Assembly (NCBI GenBank): GCA_045638645.1
Contig: JAZUBU010000016.1
Location: 1 to 64,000 of the forward strand
Origin: JAGCJX01 sp045638645
GTDB lineage: Bacteria > Bacteroidota > Bacteroidia > Bacteroidales > UBA932
Direction of reading: 5' to 3'
Length of the DNA: 64,000 nt
Positions 8,485 through 15,529 of the stretch are shown piece after piece (within the stretch, counting starts at the first letter, position 1; the number at the start of each line of letters is the position of its first letter). The notes beneath the pieces are model-generated. The model had not been told where the DNA came from and searched no databases. It worked only from the letters and a program-made list of their open reading frames with translations. Made by a program: the position numbers and the translations under genes.

Positions 8485-9278
8485 TGCCTTGTTACTTTCC
8501 TCAGCGAATAAGGAACCCTAAGCCTAGTATTCGCAATCCGTCCGAGTTCATTGATATACCTTGCGGTAAGTGCTTCCAATGCCTACAGCGTAAACGCAAT
8601 GAGTGGGTTTTGCGTATGCAACGTGAAATGCGTAAGTATCCAACTTCTACCTGGTTTGTCACTCTTACATATGATGACGAACATTTACCAGAAATTGGAG
8701 TTGACAAGGAAAGTTGCCAAAAATACTTGAAACAACTTAAGGAAGTATTTCCAAAAATGAAATATTTCTTTTGCAGTGAATATGGACCAACCACTTTCCG
8801 CCCTCACTATCATGCTGTTTTTTTTAACACCACTATTGACCATTACGAAATTATTCACAAACTCCATAAATATTGGCGAAATGGTATAATAGAAGTTACA
8901 TTGGTTACCTCTGAGCGACTTGGCTATGTAGCAGGTTATGAAATTACCCGTTCCGAAGTTCCAGAGAATAAATCAAAAAATTTCCGTCTGATTAGTAAAG
9001 GTATTGGAGCACCTACTTGTGACGAAGATCTGTCATACATTTCTAAATATCGTAAAACAGGTATACGTAACAATGACGGTTGTTTAACTCCTATCCCTCG
9101 TTACTTACTAGATAAAGTTTGTAATGACGATGAAAAACATCTTATACAAAAAAAAAAGCAAAAAATTAGTCAAAGTATTTTTAAAAAAGATACTCGTTCA
9201 GTTTATAACTTAATAGACTTACAACAATGGGACAAAGTCAAACTAGAAAGGGCCAAAAAGAAGCCCAAGAGCATTTAA
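8484..9278 (+). CDS. Microvirus replication initiator protein (VP4/Rep, HUH endonuclease)
   Basis: 264 residues. The cysteine-rich N-terminus (PCGKCFQC, 26-33) is typical of VP4 of microviruses. HUH motif 1 is FVTLTYDDEHLP (58-69), motif 2 is RPHYHAVFF with H108 and H110 binding metal, and motif 3 is YVAGY with Tyr148 and Tyr152 spaced as in phiX174 protein A. The usual lysine between the two tyrosines is a glycine here. The protein would nick the replicative form and drive rolling-circle replication. It overlaps the stop of the preceding ORF by one base (TAATG) and the next ORF by 52 bases. Confidence 0.92.
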   Translation: MPCYFPQRIRNPKPSIRNPSEFIDIPCGKCFQCLQRKRNEWVLRMQREMRKYPTSTWFVTLTYDDEHLPEIGVDKESCQKYLKQLKEVFPKMKYFFCSEYGPTTFRPHYHAVFFNTTIDHYEIIHKLHKYWRNGIIEVTLVTSERLGYVAGYEITRSEVPENKSKNFRLISKGIGAPTCDEDLSYISKYRKTGIRNNDGCLTPIPRYLLDKVCNDDEKHLIQKKKQKISQSIFKKDTRSVYNLIDLQQWDKVKLERAKKKPKSI

Positions 9279-9445
9279 ATGATATTTCTTCTATTTACAT
9301 GAACATTGTTTTTCAGCTTCTCAAATTATTTGCTTCTTCTCTTGGTGAAGAAGTTCTAAAACAACTAACAGCTGAGGTAACTCGATTTACATTTGAAAAA
9401 TTAAATGAAGCCTATGCCAAAAAATCCTCTAACAGAGGAATTTAA
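9227..9445 (+). CDS. Small microvirus protein of unknown function
   Basis: 72 residues from the ATG at 9227, which overlaps the 3' end of rep by 52 bases. A later ATG at 9299 would give a shorter product without that overlap. A helical stretch with hydrophobic spacing (IVFQLLKLFASSLGEEVL) fits a soluble amphipathic helix. I do not recognise it. The position between rep and the pilot gene is where gokushoviruses carry VP5-like small genes, but sequence gives no support for that name. Confidence 0.5.
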   Translation: MGQSQTRKGQKEAQEHLNDISSIYMNIVFQLLKLFASSLGEEVLKQLTAEVTRFTFEKLNEAYAKKSSNRGI

Positions 9446-9668
9446 TAGAATGAAACAACGTCTTACTGAGCGTCAGTTTCTTCTCTTTACATTCAAAGAA
9501 CTTGAAGATACATTTTCTGCTTATTGTTATGCTTTGTATCTTAAATATAACAAGTCTTTATACACGTACAACAATACAATCTACCGAAAAAAAATTATAA
9601 ACTTTTTAATTGATATTGAACATGAAATTAGCAAGTCTTCCGAAAGAAATGCTTTTGACGATCGTTAA
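9405..9668 (+). CDS. Small microvirus protein of unknown function
   Basis: Up to 87 residues from the ATG at 9405. In-frame ATGs at 9414 and 9450 are alternatives, and the last would avoid most of the overlap with the preceding ORF. It is rich in lysine, tyrosine and aromatic residues and predicted mostly helical, with no recognised domain. Its 3' end overlaps the short membrane ORF at 9622. Confidence 0.45.
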   Translation: MKPMPKNPLTEEFNRMKQRLTERQFLLFTFKELEDTFSAYCYALYLKYNKSLYTYNNTIYRKKIINFLIDIEHEISKSSERNAFDDR

Positions 9669-9744
9669 CTTGGTTGTTGACCTTGTCTATATGATTATTA
9701 ATATTTTCCGTCCATCTACTAATCAACTCAGACGCGATGGCTAG
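9622..9744 (+). CDS. 40-residue membrane peptide of the microvirus
   Basis: An ATG at 9622 opens a frame of 40 codons. A short polar start is followed by one hydrophobic segment, LLTIVNLVVDLVYMIINIF (about residues 11-29), then a basic tail with RPSTNQLRR. It starts inside the preceding ORF and its stop overlaps the pilot-gene start (ATGGCTAG, 9737-9744), the tight packing seen for real phage genes. A single membrane span of this size could be a lysis or host-entry peptide, but the role is a guess. Confidence 0.5.
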   Translation: MKLASLPKEMLLTIVNLVVDLVYMIINIFRPSTNQLRRDG

Positions 9745-10642
9745 TTCTAACAATGGCATTTGGCCCTCCGCTATTGGTGCCCTTGGTTCACTTGTGGATA
9801 CTGGACTCAACTGGTGGATGCAAGATGATCTTGCGGATCAGCAATGGGAGCGCCAGCTTGAAGCTATGGAAATGCAGCGTGAATGGGACTTGGAAATGTG
9901 GAATAAACAAAACGAGTATAATTCCCCGGCCAAACAAATGGAACGATTTAAGGCAGCTGGCTTGAATCCTAATTTGATGTATTCACAAGGTTCTTCAGGC
10001 CTTGCCAGTTCTGCTCCTACCAGTTCTGTTCCTGTTGCACAACGCCCTTCTATTGGTGATACAAACGCGTTCGAAAAAATGTTTGGTATACTTAAAGAAG
10101 GTTTACATTTAGATACGGACATTGCTCTTAAAGAAGCCCAAATATTGGCACAACAAAAACAAGCAGAATATTATCACGAACTTGCAACTAATACTAGCCT
10201 TGATAGTGTACCAAAACAGTCAATGGCCTTATTTTACAACTACGTTAATAAATTTCTTGGTGGAGAAAAAGATAACCATGGTAATTGGCTAACTTCTCCA
10301 GTTTGGAACGAAGAAACTGATAGAAATGTTCGTGGTGCTATTGAAAGTTATCTAAAAAATGCTTATCAGGAAAATCAAGCAAATTTTGCGCGTAATTTAT
10401 CTACTGTACGTTTATTCAATCAACATGGCCATCTTGATTTAGCTAACCCTTTCAACCAATCAACAGGTAATATTATTCGTACTTCTCTTGGTCAGTCTAC
10501 GGGTGCAATAGGTAACACCTTAATTAATGGCCTTATTAATTTTGGTCTTGGTATGATTCCGGGAGTTCGACAAGTTAAAACCCTAAAAAAACTAGGTAAA
10601 GCAGGTAAAGTAGCATTAGATCAACTTAAAAAATTAAAATAA
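9737..10642 (+). CDS. Microvirus DNA pilot protein (VP2, minor capsid)
   Basis: 301 residues. The N-terminus is glycine- and tryptophan-containing, followed by a helical region rich in Trp, Gln and Met and by NSPAKQMERFKAAGLNPNLM (about 61-80), the hallmark of microvirus VP2. The C-terminal region has glycine-rich hydrophobic stretches. Pilot proteins escort or deliver the ssDNA into the cell, related in role to phiX174 H. The stop codon overlaps the capsid start (TAATG at 10640-10644). Confidence 0.92.
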   Translation: MASSNNGIWPSAIGALGSLVDTGLNWWMQDDLADQQWERQLEAMEMQREWDLEMWNKQNEYNSPAKQMERFKAAGLNPNLMYSQGSSGLASSAPTSSVPVAQRPSIGDTNAFEKMFGILKEGLHLDTDIALKEAQILAQQKQAEYYHELATNTSLDSVPKQSMALFYNYVNKFLGGEKDNHGNWLTSPVWNEETDRNVRGAIESYLKNAYQENQANFARNLSTVRLFNQHGHLDLANPFNQSTGNIIRTSLGQSTGAIGNTLINGLINFGLGMIPGVRQVKTLKKLGKAGKVALDQLKKLK

Positions 10643-12279
10643 TGAGAAAACAAAAAAAAGGTTTCCTATTTGAATCAATTTTGGCTTATAAACCAAAATA
10701 CGGACGATATGATTTATCATATCGTAACACTATGTCACTTATTTACGGAAAATTAACCCCCACTCTTGTTAAAAAGGTTGTTTCCGGTGATCGCTTCAAA
10801 ATTACAACTTCGGCACTAGTTAAATCTATGCCTATGATTGCACCCTCTCTTACAGAGATTGATTTGTATGTTGATACATTTTATGTTCCTACTCGCTTGA
10901 TCCTTGGAGATCAAGATTTTGACAAATATATGAATGGAGATATTAATTTACCTTCATTTTCATTTAATCAAGTTACAAACATAGATATTGTATCGTTAGG
11001 CTCTCCCAATCATTACGCCCACTATTTTGGATTTCCTTACGTTTATCCTAATAGTCATCTACCCATTAAGGTTCTTCAATCTCTGCAAAAACTTGAACCG
11101 ATGACCAAAGTCCCTTTTGCAGCTGTCTGCAAAATTTGGAATGATTATTATCGGGATCAATGGATCGAGGATGAAATTGATTTAGCACCCATTCTTTCTT
11201 CTTATGATGTTTCAGTATTTAATAAAACTCTATTCAGTGTAAAATATCCTAAAGATTATTTCACTTCTGCGCTGCCATTCGCCCAAGCTGGTGAACCTGT
11301 TTCTCTCCCTCTTGGTGATACTGCCCCTATCCGATTTAAAACCGCATATAATACACTTGGTTCTACCGTTAAGCATCCAGAAACTGGCGAGGTTATTTCT
11401 CAGTCCGGTAACCTTCAAAATACTAACGGTTCAGTGTATACTACTAATTCCCAAGCTGCTATTGATAACTCTGCCAACCTTGAAGTCGATTTGACAAATG
11501 CTACTTCTGCTACTATTCAACAGCTGCGTACTGCCTACCGTTTGCAAGAATTTCTCGAACGTCGTGCCCGTGGTGGTGGCCGTGCTATTGAAATTATTCT
11601 TAACATGTTTGGCGTGATTGTACCTGACTATCGTATGCAGCGTCCTGAATATATTGGAGGATCACGCAACCCTATCTCCGTTAATGCCGTAACCCAGGTT
11701 AGTAGTACTGATTCTACGAGCCCCCAAGGTACCCAAACTGGTAACGCGATTGGTGTTTCTCAAACTCGTACTAAAAATGGTTTCTATGAGTTCAAAGAAC
11801 CTGGATACATTATGCAGTTTGCATATATTTTGGCTCGTCAGTCTTATTTTCAAGGTGCTTCCCGTGATTTATTTGTGACTAACTATTTGGATGAATATTG
11901 GCCTTCATTTCAACACATCGGAGAGCAAGAAATTAAGAATTATGAATTGTTCTTAGGTACTAATAATAGCGAACAATCAACTGAATTTGATCCCCTTGGT
12001 ACCTTTGGCTATCAACCGCGATACGCTGAGTATAAATATTACTCTGATGAAATTCATGGAGAGCTTGTAAACACTCTTTCCATGTGGCAAAGCTCACGAG
12101 CTTTTGCAAATATGCCCGTATTAAATAGTGATTTTCTTGCATCACATCAAACTGACATTGACCGTAATTTTGCAGTAGAATCTACTGACCCTATTACTTC
12201 TGCTAAATGGGTTATCGCCTTTCATCATAATATTGATGCTATACGTCCTATTGATCCTAACGGAACTCCTAAAATTTAG
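10642..12279 (+). CDS. Microvirus major capsid protein (VP1, F-type)
   Basis: 545 residues, full family length. The N-terminus has the DLSYRNTMSLIYGKLTP-like segment, followed by EIDLYVDTFYVPTRL. Later come RARGGGRAIEII and FGVIVPDYRMQRPEYIGG, then a QVSSTDSTSPQGTQTG stretch. Together these are the conserved landmarks of gokushovirus-type VP1 (single jelly-roll capsid protein). No frameshift or truncation is seen, so the provirus could still make particles. It is separated by only four bases from the scaffolding gene. Confidence 0.95.
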   Translation: MRKQKKGFLFESILAYKPKYGRYDLSYRNTMSLIYGKLTPTLVKKVVSGDRFKITTSALVKSMPMIAPSLTEIDLYVDTFYVPTRLILGDQDFDKYMNGDINLPSFSFNQVTNIDIVSLGSPNHYAHYFGFPYVYPNSHLPIKVLQSLQKLEPMTKVPFAAVCKIWNDYYRDQWIEDEIDLAPILSSYDVSVFNKTLFSVKYPKDYFTSALPFAQAGEPVSLPLGDTAPIRFKTAYNTLGSTVKHPETGEVISQSGNLQNTNGSVYTTNSQAAIDNSANLEVDLTNATSATIQQLRTAYRLQEFLERRARGGGRAIEIILNMFGVIVPDYRMQRPEYIGGSRNPISVNAVTQVSSTDSTSPQGTQTGNAIGVSQTRTKNGFYEFKEPGYIMQFAYILARQSYFQGASRDLFVTNYLDEYWPSFQHIGEQEIKNYELFLGTNNSEQSTEFDPLGTFGYQPRYAEYKYYSDEIHGELVNTLSMWQSSRAFANMPVLNSDFLASHQTDIDRNFAVESTDPITSAKWVIAFHHNIDAIRPIDPNGTPKI

Positions 12280-12283
12280 TTTT

Positions 12284-12613
12284 ATGAAATTTAAAACACA
12301 ATACCAAAAACCCGGTAATTATGGACGCCAGTTGCGTCAAATTCCTTGCGAAAATTTTGAACCGAACCAGGGCAAAAGAGTTGCCCAGGTCATTTCTGAG
12401 TTTGTCCAAGGAATCGAGCCTAATACACCAAATTTAAATGGTTTTTCAACGCCCGATATGGCGGAGAATTCCCAACAATTTGTTGGTAGTAGATCATTAC
12501 CTATTGATTCTGCATTTGGAGCGTTTACAAACTCTGATATGATTAAATCTTTAGAAAGTCATTTAGATGCGTCAGATGTTGCACAAATTCAACGTGACGT
12601 TCTAAACAATTAG
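12284..12613 (+). CDS. Microvirus internal scaffolding protein (VP3)
   Basis: 109 residues from the ATG at 12284, four bases after the capsid stop. It is small, polar and proline/asparagine-rich, with no membrane segment. The fragment SLPIDSAFGAFTNSDMI and the position beside VP1 fit the scaffolding protein of gokushoviruses (VP3), which is needed for procapsid assembly. A longer frame starting at 12233 lies inside the capsid gene and is not needed. It is followed by a terminator. Confidence 0.75.
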   Translation: MKFKTQYQKPGNYGRQLRQIPCENFEPNQGKRVAQVISEFVQGIEPNTPNLNGFSTPDMAENSQQFVGSRSLPIDSAFGAFTNSDMIKSLESHLDASDVAQIQRDVLNN

Positions 12614-12648
12614 TTTTGTGCACAGCTCGACGCTGTGCAAAAAACTCT

Positions 12649-12706
12649 CCCCTGCATAATGTTTCCCGCGTTCCGCGTGTGGTAAGTTATGCGGGGGATT
12701 TTGTTT
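12649..12706 (+). terminator. Terminator of the microvirus late genes
   Basis: The arms CCCCTGCATAA (12649-12659) and TTATGCGGGGG (12687-12697) pair over 11 bp with one G-U, enclosing a smaller CGCG/CGCG stem. The T-rich ATTTTGTTT (12698-12706) follows. It ends transcription after the scaffolding gene. Confidence 0.6.
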
Positions 12707-12836
12707 GCAAATGGATCTTGCTACGAATACGGCTTCCCTGCGTTCGACAGACATAACATCGGGGCTTCAATTTTGAAAAAAATTGAAGTCCAACCGATTT
12801 TTCGGAGTTGAATTTGTCAACAAATCGTAAAAATCA

Positions 12837-12872
12837 ATCAGCACTATACCTACTTGTATATATAGTGCTGAT
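12837..12872. repeat. Perfect 12-bp inverted repeat
   Basis: ATCAGCACTATA (12837-12848) and TATAGTGCTGAT (12861-12872) enclose a 12-base loop. It is the strongest stem of the phage and has no T-tract, so it is more likely an origin or packaging element than a terminator. Confidence 0.6.
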
Positions 12873-12919
12873 TTGCGGTAAAATTTTCGTAAATTTTGAC
12901 GCAACCGAAAAAAAATAAA

Positions 12920-12952
12920 TTTGTTTTTTTCGAAATATGTTTTTTAACTTTG
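12920..12952 (+). promoter_or_regulatory. Rightward promoter at the right end of the microvirus
   Basis: TTTG (12920-12923), 21 bases, then TAACTTTG (12945-12952): a full match to the Bacteroidetes -33/-7 consensus. Transcription would start near 12958-12960, at the ATG of the small ORF, so the message may be leaderless. In the circular phage this promoter lies upstream of the whole operon. In the provirus it points out into the host. Confidence 0.6.
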
Positions 12953-12959
12953 TGTAGTT

Positions 12960-13100
12960 ATGGATTACGATGTAAAACAATATTATAGAGAAGGTGCCAG
13001 GTTATTTCGTCTTGGTCGTATATTGTTGATCATTTATTTTGTGGTTATGCCTTGTATTGGCTTATTGTTATTAGCCCTGGCAGGATTATTGAGTGTTTAA
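12960..13100 (+). CDS. 46-residue single-span membrane protein at the phage right end
   Basis: The ATG at 12960 opens a 46-codon frame. A basic, aromatic N-terminus (about 1-20) precedes one long hydrophobic span, ILLIIYFVVMPCIGLLLLAL (about 21-40). The stop TAA is formed by the XerD arm of the right attachment site. It sits directly behind a good promoter and would be the first gene of the phage transcript after excision. In the integrated state it is the only phage gene with a visible promoter, so it could be made by the lysogen, for example in superinfection exclusion. That role is speculative. Confidence 0.5.
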   Translation: MDYDVKQYYREGARLFRLGRILLIIYFVVMPCIGLLLLALAGLLSV

Positions 13101-13123
13101 CATATTATTAAATTGTGTCAATA
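13095..13123. other. Right dif-like Xer site (attR) of the microvirus
   Basis: GTTTAACATAT-TATTAAA-TTGTGTCAATA shares TTTAACAT and AAATTGTGT with the left site at 8222-8249. The centre is one base longer than in the left copy, as expected if phage and host sites have different spacers. The tamL stop codon follows at once at 13125. Confidence 0.7.
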
Positions 13124-13124
13124 T

Positions 13125-15395
13125 CTAGAATGGATAACCGATAGAGAACTGGAAGGCATATCCGTCGCGACCAAACCATTGATCCACGGATTTCCACTTC
13201 TGTATTTCCGGATCATACAACTTGATACCCAAATCCACGCGGACGACCACCACATCCAAATCCACCCGACAACCCAAACCGGTATTGAGCGCTATGCTTC
13301 GAAGGAAATCATCACCGATGTTCGTCCAAACGTTACCAGCATCGAAGAAAATGGCTCCGTTCAAATACCAGAATAGCGGAAAACGGTATTCGACGTTGGC
13401 TTCCAGCTTCATATCCCCGGTCTGGTTCGGAATCGAAAATGTCTTGTCCTGAGGGGATGTTCCAGGTCCGAGTGTACGAGCCTGCCATCCACGCATACTG
13501 TTTGCCCCGCCGGACCAGAAAAGTTTTTCGAACGGTACGGACGCCGAGTTTCCATACGCATGTCCGATTCCGCCCATCAACCGTGTTGCCAGGGCCTGGC
13601 GGTTGTCTTCTCCAAATTTCCAGGTACGGCCCAAGGTGAGTTCAGCCCGGACATACTGTGAGTACGGTGAGCCCCAAATGGTATGATAACCGGACTCATC
13701 TTTCTGATACAACGGATTAAACAAACTCAGTACATTCCCCGCCATATCGTATTGGAAACGAGCATAAAAATGGTCGTTTTTGGGATTCATGGAAGGATCT
13801 GAGGTATAATAATAGGTAAAACCTGCCCCGAGAATGAAGTGGTCCTTGTAAGAATCTTGTAAAAATGGATCCTGCAGACTCTCGTAAAACGAATCCTTCA
13901 TGTCAAAAATCTTGACAATGTCCACCTGGATGGGAGATACCGTGAAATATTGGGTCCTGTTGGCATTGTTCCAAGTATATCCCATGGCTCCACTGATGAG
14001 GTTGCGCGTGTACTCGGGACGTTCCTGGTAATTGTAACCCAGACTCACCTCGGTACGGGGCAAGGTGCGGCCAAACCAACGGTTCGGTAAAAACAGGAAC
14101 GTTGGCAGACTCAGGCTGGCGGACACCCCAAACTCGGTGGAATGCGTCGGATCCTTGAGTTTGAACTGAAAATTCCCCATAAAACTCAGGTTGAACCATT
14201 CCCCTCCATGGAAAAGATTCCGGTGATAGTACGAAATGGCCGGCGTAACCCCCAACAAACCCGTAGAATTACTCGAAGCCTCCAGATTCAGTTTATAGCC
14301 GGATACCTTGGAGGGCACCAGCCGGATGGTACAATCCACGTGGTTGGAATCCCGTTCTTCCAAAATCAAGTTGACACTGTTGTACATCTGCAAACTGGAA
14401 AAACGCTGGTAGGTTGTATTGACCATAGCCTCGTTGTACAAAGAATCCGGCGTCATCCAATTCATCCGTTTCAACACGTTGGGACGTATCTCCAACTCAT
14501 TGTCATAGAGGATGTAAAAGTCATCAAAGGCCAACGTATCCAGAATTGGATCAATGCCACGGGACAGACTGGCCTGGTACCGGATCAGATCGCTGACCGG
14601 ATGAATGTAAACGTCCCCAATGCGGAATTGCTTGTGCGGACGGGCCTGCTCCGGGGTTTCATTCCGGGTATAATTCAGGATTTTGAACGTTAGGATGGCC
14701 GAATCGCGTACGGAAACGGTATCCGCTTCGAAGAAAAAATAATTCTTGGTAAAACCATAATAACCCTGGTTCCGGATGAGGGAAGTGGCACGCTCCGTCT
14801 CTTTTTCCAGTACCTCCTCGGACAACACAACCCCTTTTCGCAGCAGACTGGCCGCCGTATCCCGAAGGTAAAGCGAACGGATCGCCTCATCCGGAATGTC
14901 ATAGTGGATTCCTGCAATCGGATAGGTCTTGCCCAAATAGATGTCATAAAAAACTTCCGCCTTTTTGTTCTGCGCCGCAATCGAGTCCACGACCTTGGAA
15001 TCGTAATATCCCAGATAGCGCAAGTGGGTCAGCATGTTCGTTTTGGATTGTTCCACCAGGTGGGCATCCATCAACACAGGCTCCTGCCCTATTTTTTTTA
15101 CCGTACGGTCCCACCAGTCACCCTTACCGTTGCTCCAGTTGTACACGCTCAGAAAAGGACTCCAGTGACGGATGAAATAGGAATTTGGTTTTTGGCGGAT
15201 ATAAGACTGGATTTCATCGGCCTCATAATCGGGATATTTTTCCTGGTTAACAACCTCTACATAGTTGTCTATCAACCGGTATGATCCTTCCGGCACCACT
15301 CGGGTTGTGCTGCAGGATCCGGCAAACAACAAGAGGGCTGCCCAAATACAGACCCAACAGAAAGGACCGAGGTATTGAAATCTCCCGCGTTTCAT
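13125..15395 (-). CDS. tamL: TamL: outer-membrane lipoprotein of the BamA/TamA (Omp85) family
   Basis: 756 residues. The signal peptide ends in a lipobox (LLLFAGSC), so the mature protein is lipid-anchored, the feature that separates Bacteroidetes TamL from TamA. POTRA-like repeats fill the first half (for example PIAGIHYDIPDEAIRSLY). A 16-stranded barrel follows, with a conserved SMRGW near the loop-6 region and a C-terminal FSIGYPF ending in Phe. It helps insert outer-membrane or surface proteins together with TamB, which is not in the window. Before phage entry rarA lay directly downstream on the same strand. Confidence 0.9.
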   Translation of the reverse strand: MKRGRFQYLGPFCWVCIWAALLLFAGSCSTTRVVPEGSYRLIDNYVEVVNQEKYPDYEADEIQSYIRQKPNSYFIRHWSPFLSVYNWSNGKGDWWDRTVKKIGQEPVLMDAHLVEQSKTNMLTHLRYLGYYDSKVVDSIAAQNKKAEVFYDIYLGKTYPIAGIHYDIPDEAIRSLYLRDTAASLLRKGVVLSEEVLEKETERATSLIRNQGYYGFTKNYFFFEADTVSVRDSAILTFKILNYTRNETPEQARPHKQFRIGDVYIHPVSDLIRYQASLSRGIDPILDTLAFDDFYILYDNELEIRPNVLKRMNWMTPDSLYNEAMVNTTYQRFSSLQMYNSVNLILEERDSNHVDCTIRLVPSKVSGYKLNLEASSNSTGLLGVTPAISYYHRNLFHGGEWFNLSFMGNFQFKLKDPTHSTEFGVSASLSLPTFLFLPNRWFGRTLPRTEVSLGYNYQERPEYTRNLISGAMGYTWNNANRTQYFTVSPIQVDIVKIFDMKDSFYESLQDPFLQDSYKDHFILGAGFTYYYTSDPSMNPKNDHFYARFQYDMAGNVLSLFNPLYQKDESGYHTIWGSPYSQYVRAELTLGRTWKFGEDNRQALATRLMGGIGHAYGNSASVPFEKLFWSGGANSMRGWQARTLGPGTSPQDKTFSIPNQTGDMKLEANVEYRFPLFWYLNGAIFFDAGNVWTNIGDDFLRSIALNTGLGCRVDLDVVVVRVDLGIKLYDPEIQKWKSVDQWFGRDGYAFQFSIGYPF

Positions 15396-15411
15396 CGTAA
15401 AAATTTTATCG

Positions 15412-15419
15412 CAAATGTA
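15412..15419 (-). promoter_or_regulatory. -7 element of the tamL promoter
   Basis: Minus-strand TACATTTG, 16 bases before the tamL start, fits TAnnTTTG. No clear -33 was seen. A divergent element of identical sequence lies 31 bases away on the plus strand. Confidence 0.45.
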
Positions 15420-15450
15420 CGATTTTTAAGCTGTATATGAAAAAGTTCCT

Positions 15451-15458
15451 TACATTTG
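15451..15458 (+). promoter_or_regulatory. -7 element for the decarboxylase gene
   Basis: TACATTTG at 15451-15458 would give a leader of about 65 bases before the ATG at 15530. It is divergent from the identical element for tamL. Confidence 0.4.
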
Positions 15459-15529
15459 TAAAAGGAAACGAATCCGACTTACTTGCATTTGAAAATTAAC
15501 CACAAAGTAACTTACTTACATTTTAAGAA

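Larger units (their letters stand above)
12614..12959. other. Hairpin-rich non-coding region of the microvirus, candidate origin
   Basis: 346 bases without a gene. Stems in order: GCACAGC/GCTGTGC (12620-12638); the terminator stem (12649-12697); CTTCAATTTT/AAAATTGAAG (12765-12788); CAACCGA/TCGG-A-GTTG (12791-12810); ATTTG/CAAAT (12812-12825); and a perfect 12-bp stem (12837-12848 with 12861-12872). The promoter at 12920-12952 follows. Stable stems in ssDNA phages often mark the complementary-strand origin or packaging signals. I cannot identify the Rep nick site. Confidence 0.55.
8239..13112 (+). mobile_element. Integrated microvirus (temperate ssDNA phage, about 4.87 kb)
   Basis: A compact rightward gene set lies between two dif-like sites: small ORF, HUH replication initiator (VP4), small ORFs, pilot protein (VP2), major capsid protein (VP1), internal scaffolding protein (VP3), a hairpin-rich non-coding stretch, and a small membrane ORF with its own promoter. 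The DNA is AT-rich and genes overlap by a few bases, as in Microviridae. No integrase is present. Microviruses resident in Bacteroidetes and enterobacterial gokushoviruses are known to use host XerCD and dif. All core genes look intact, so the phage may be able to excise. The size is closer to gokushoviruses than to the roughly 6-kb Alpavirinae, while the order VP2-VP1-VP3 after VP4 is worth comparing with both. Confidence 0.9.

Noticed and set aside
12233..12283. Upstream start for the scaffolding gene
   Set aside because: It would overlap the capsid gene for 47 bases. The ATG at 12284 follows the capsid stop directly and starts the conserved part.
12620..12644. GCACAGC/GCTGTGC stem after VP3 as a terminator
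   Set aside because: It is followed by A's on the plus strand and lacks a U-tract in either direction. The next stem (12649-12706) is the better terminator.
12651..12666. GCATAATGT inside the phage terminator as a third dif half-site
   Set aside because: Only the XerC-like half matches, the base order after it is unrelated, and the bases are explained by the terminator stem.
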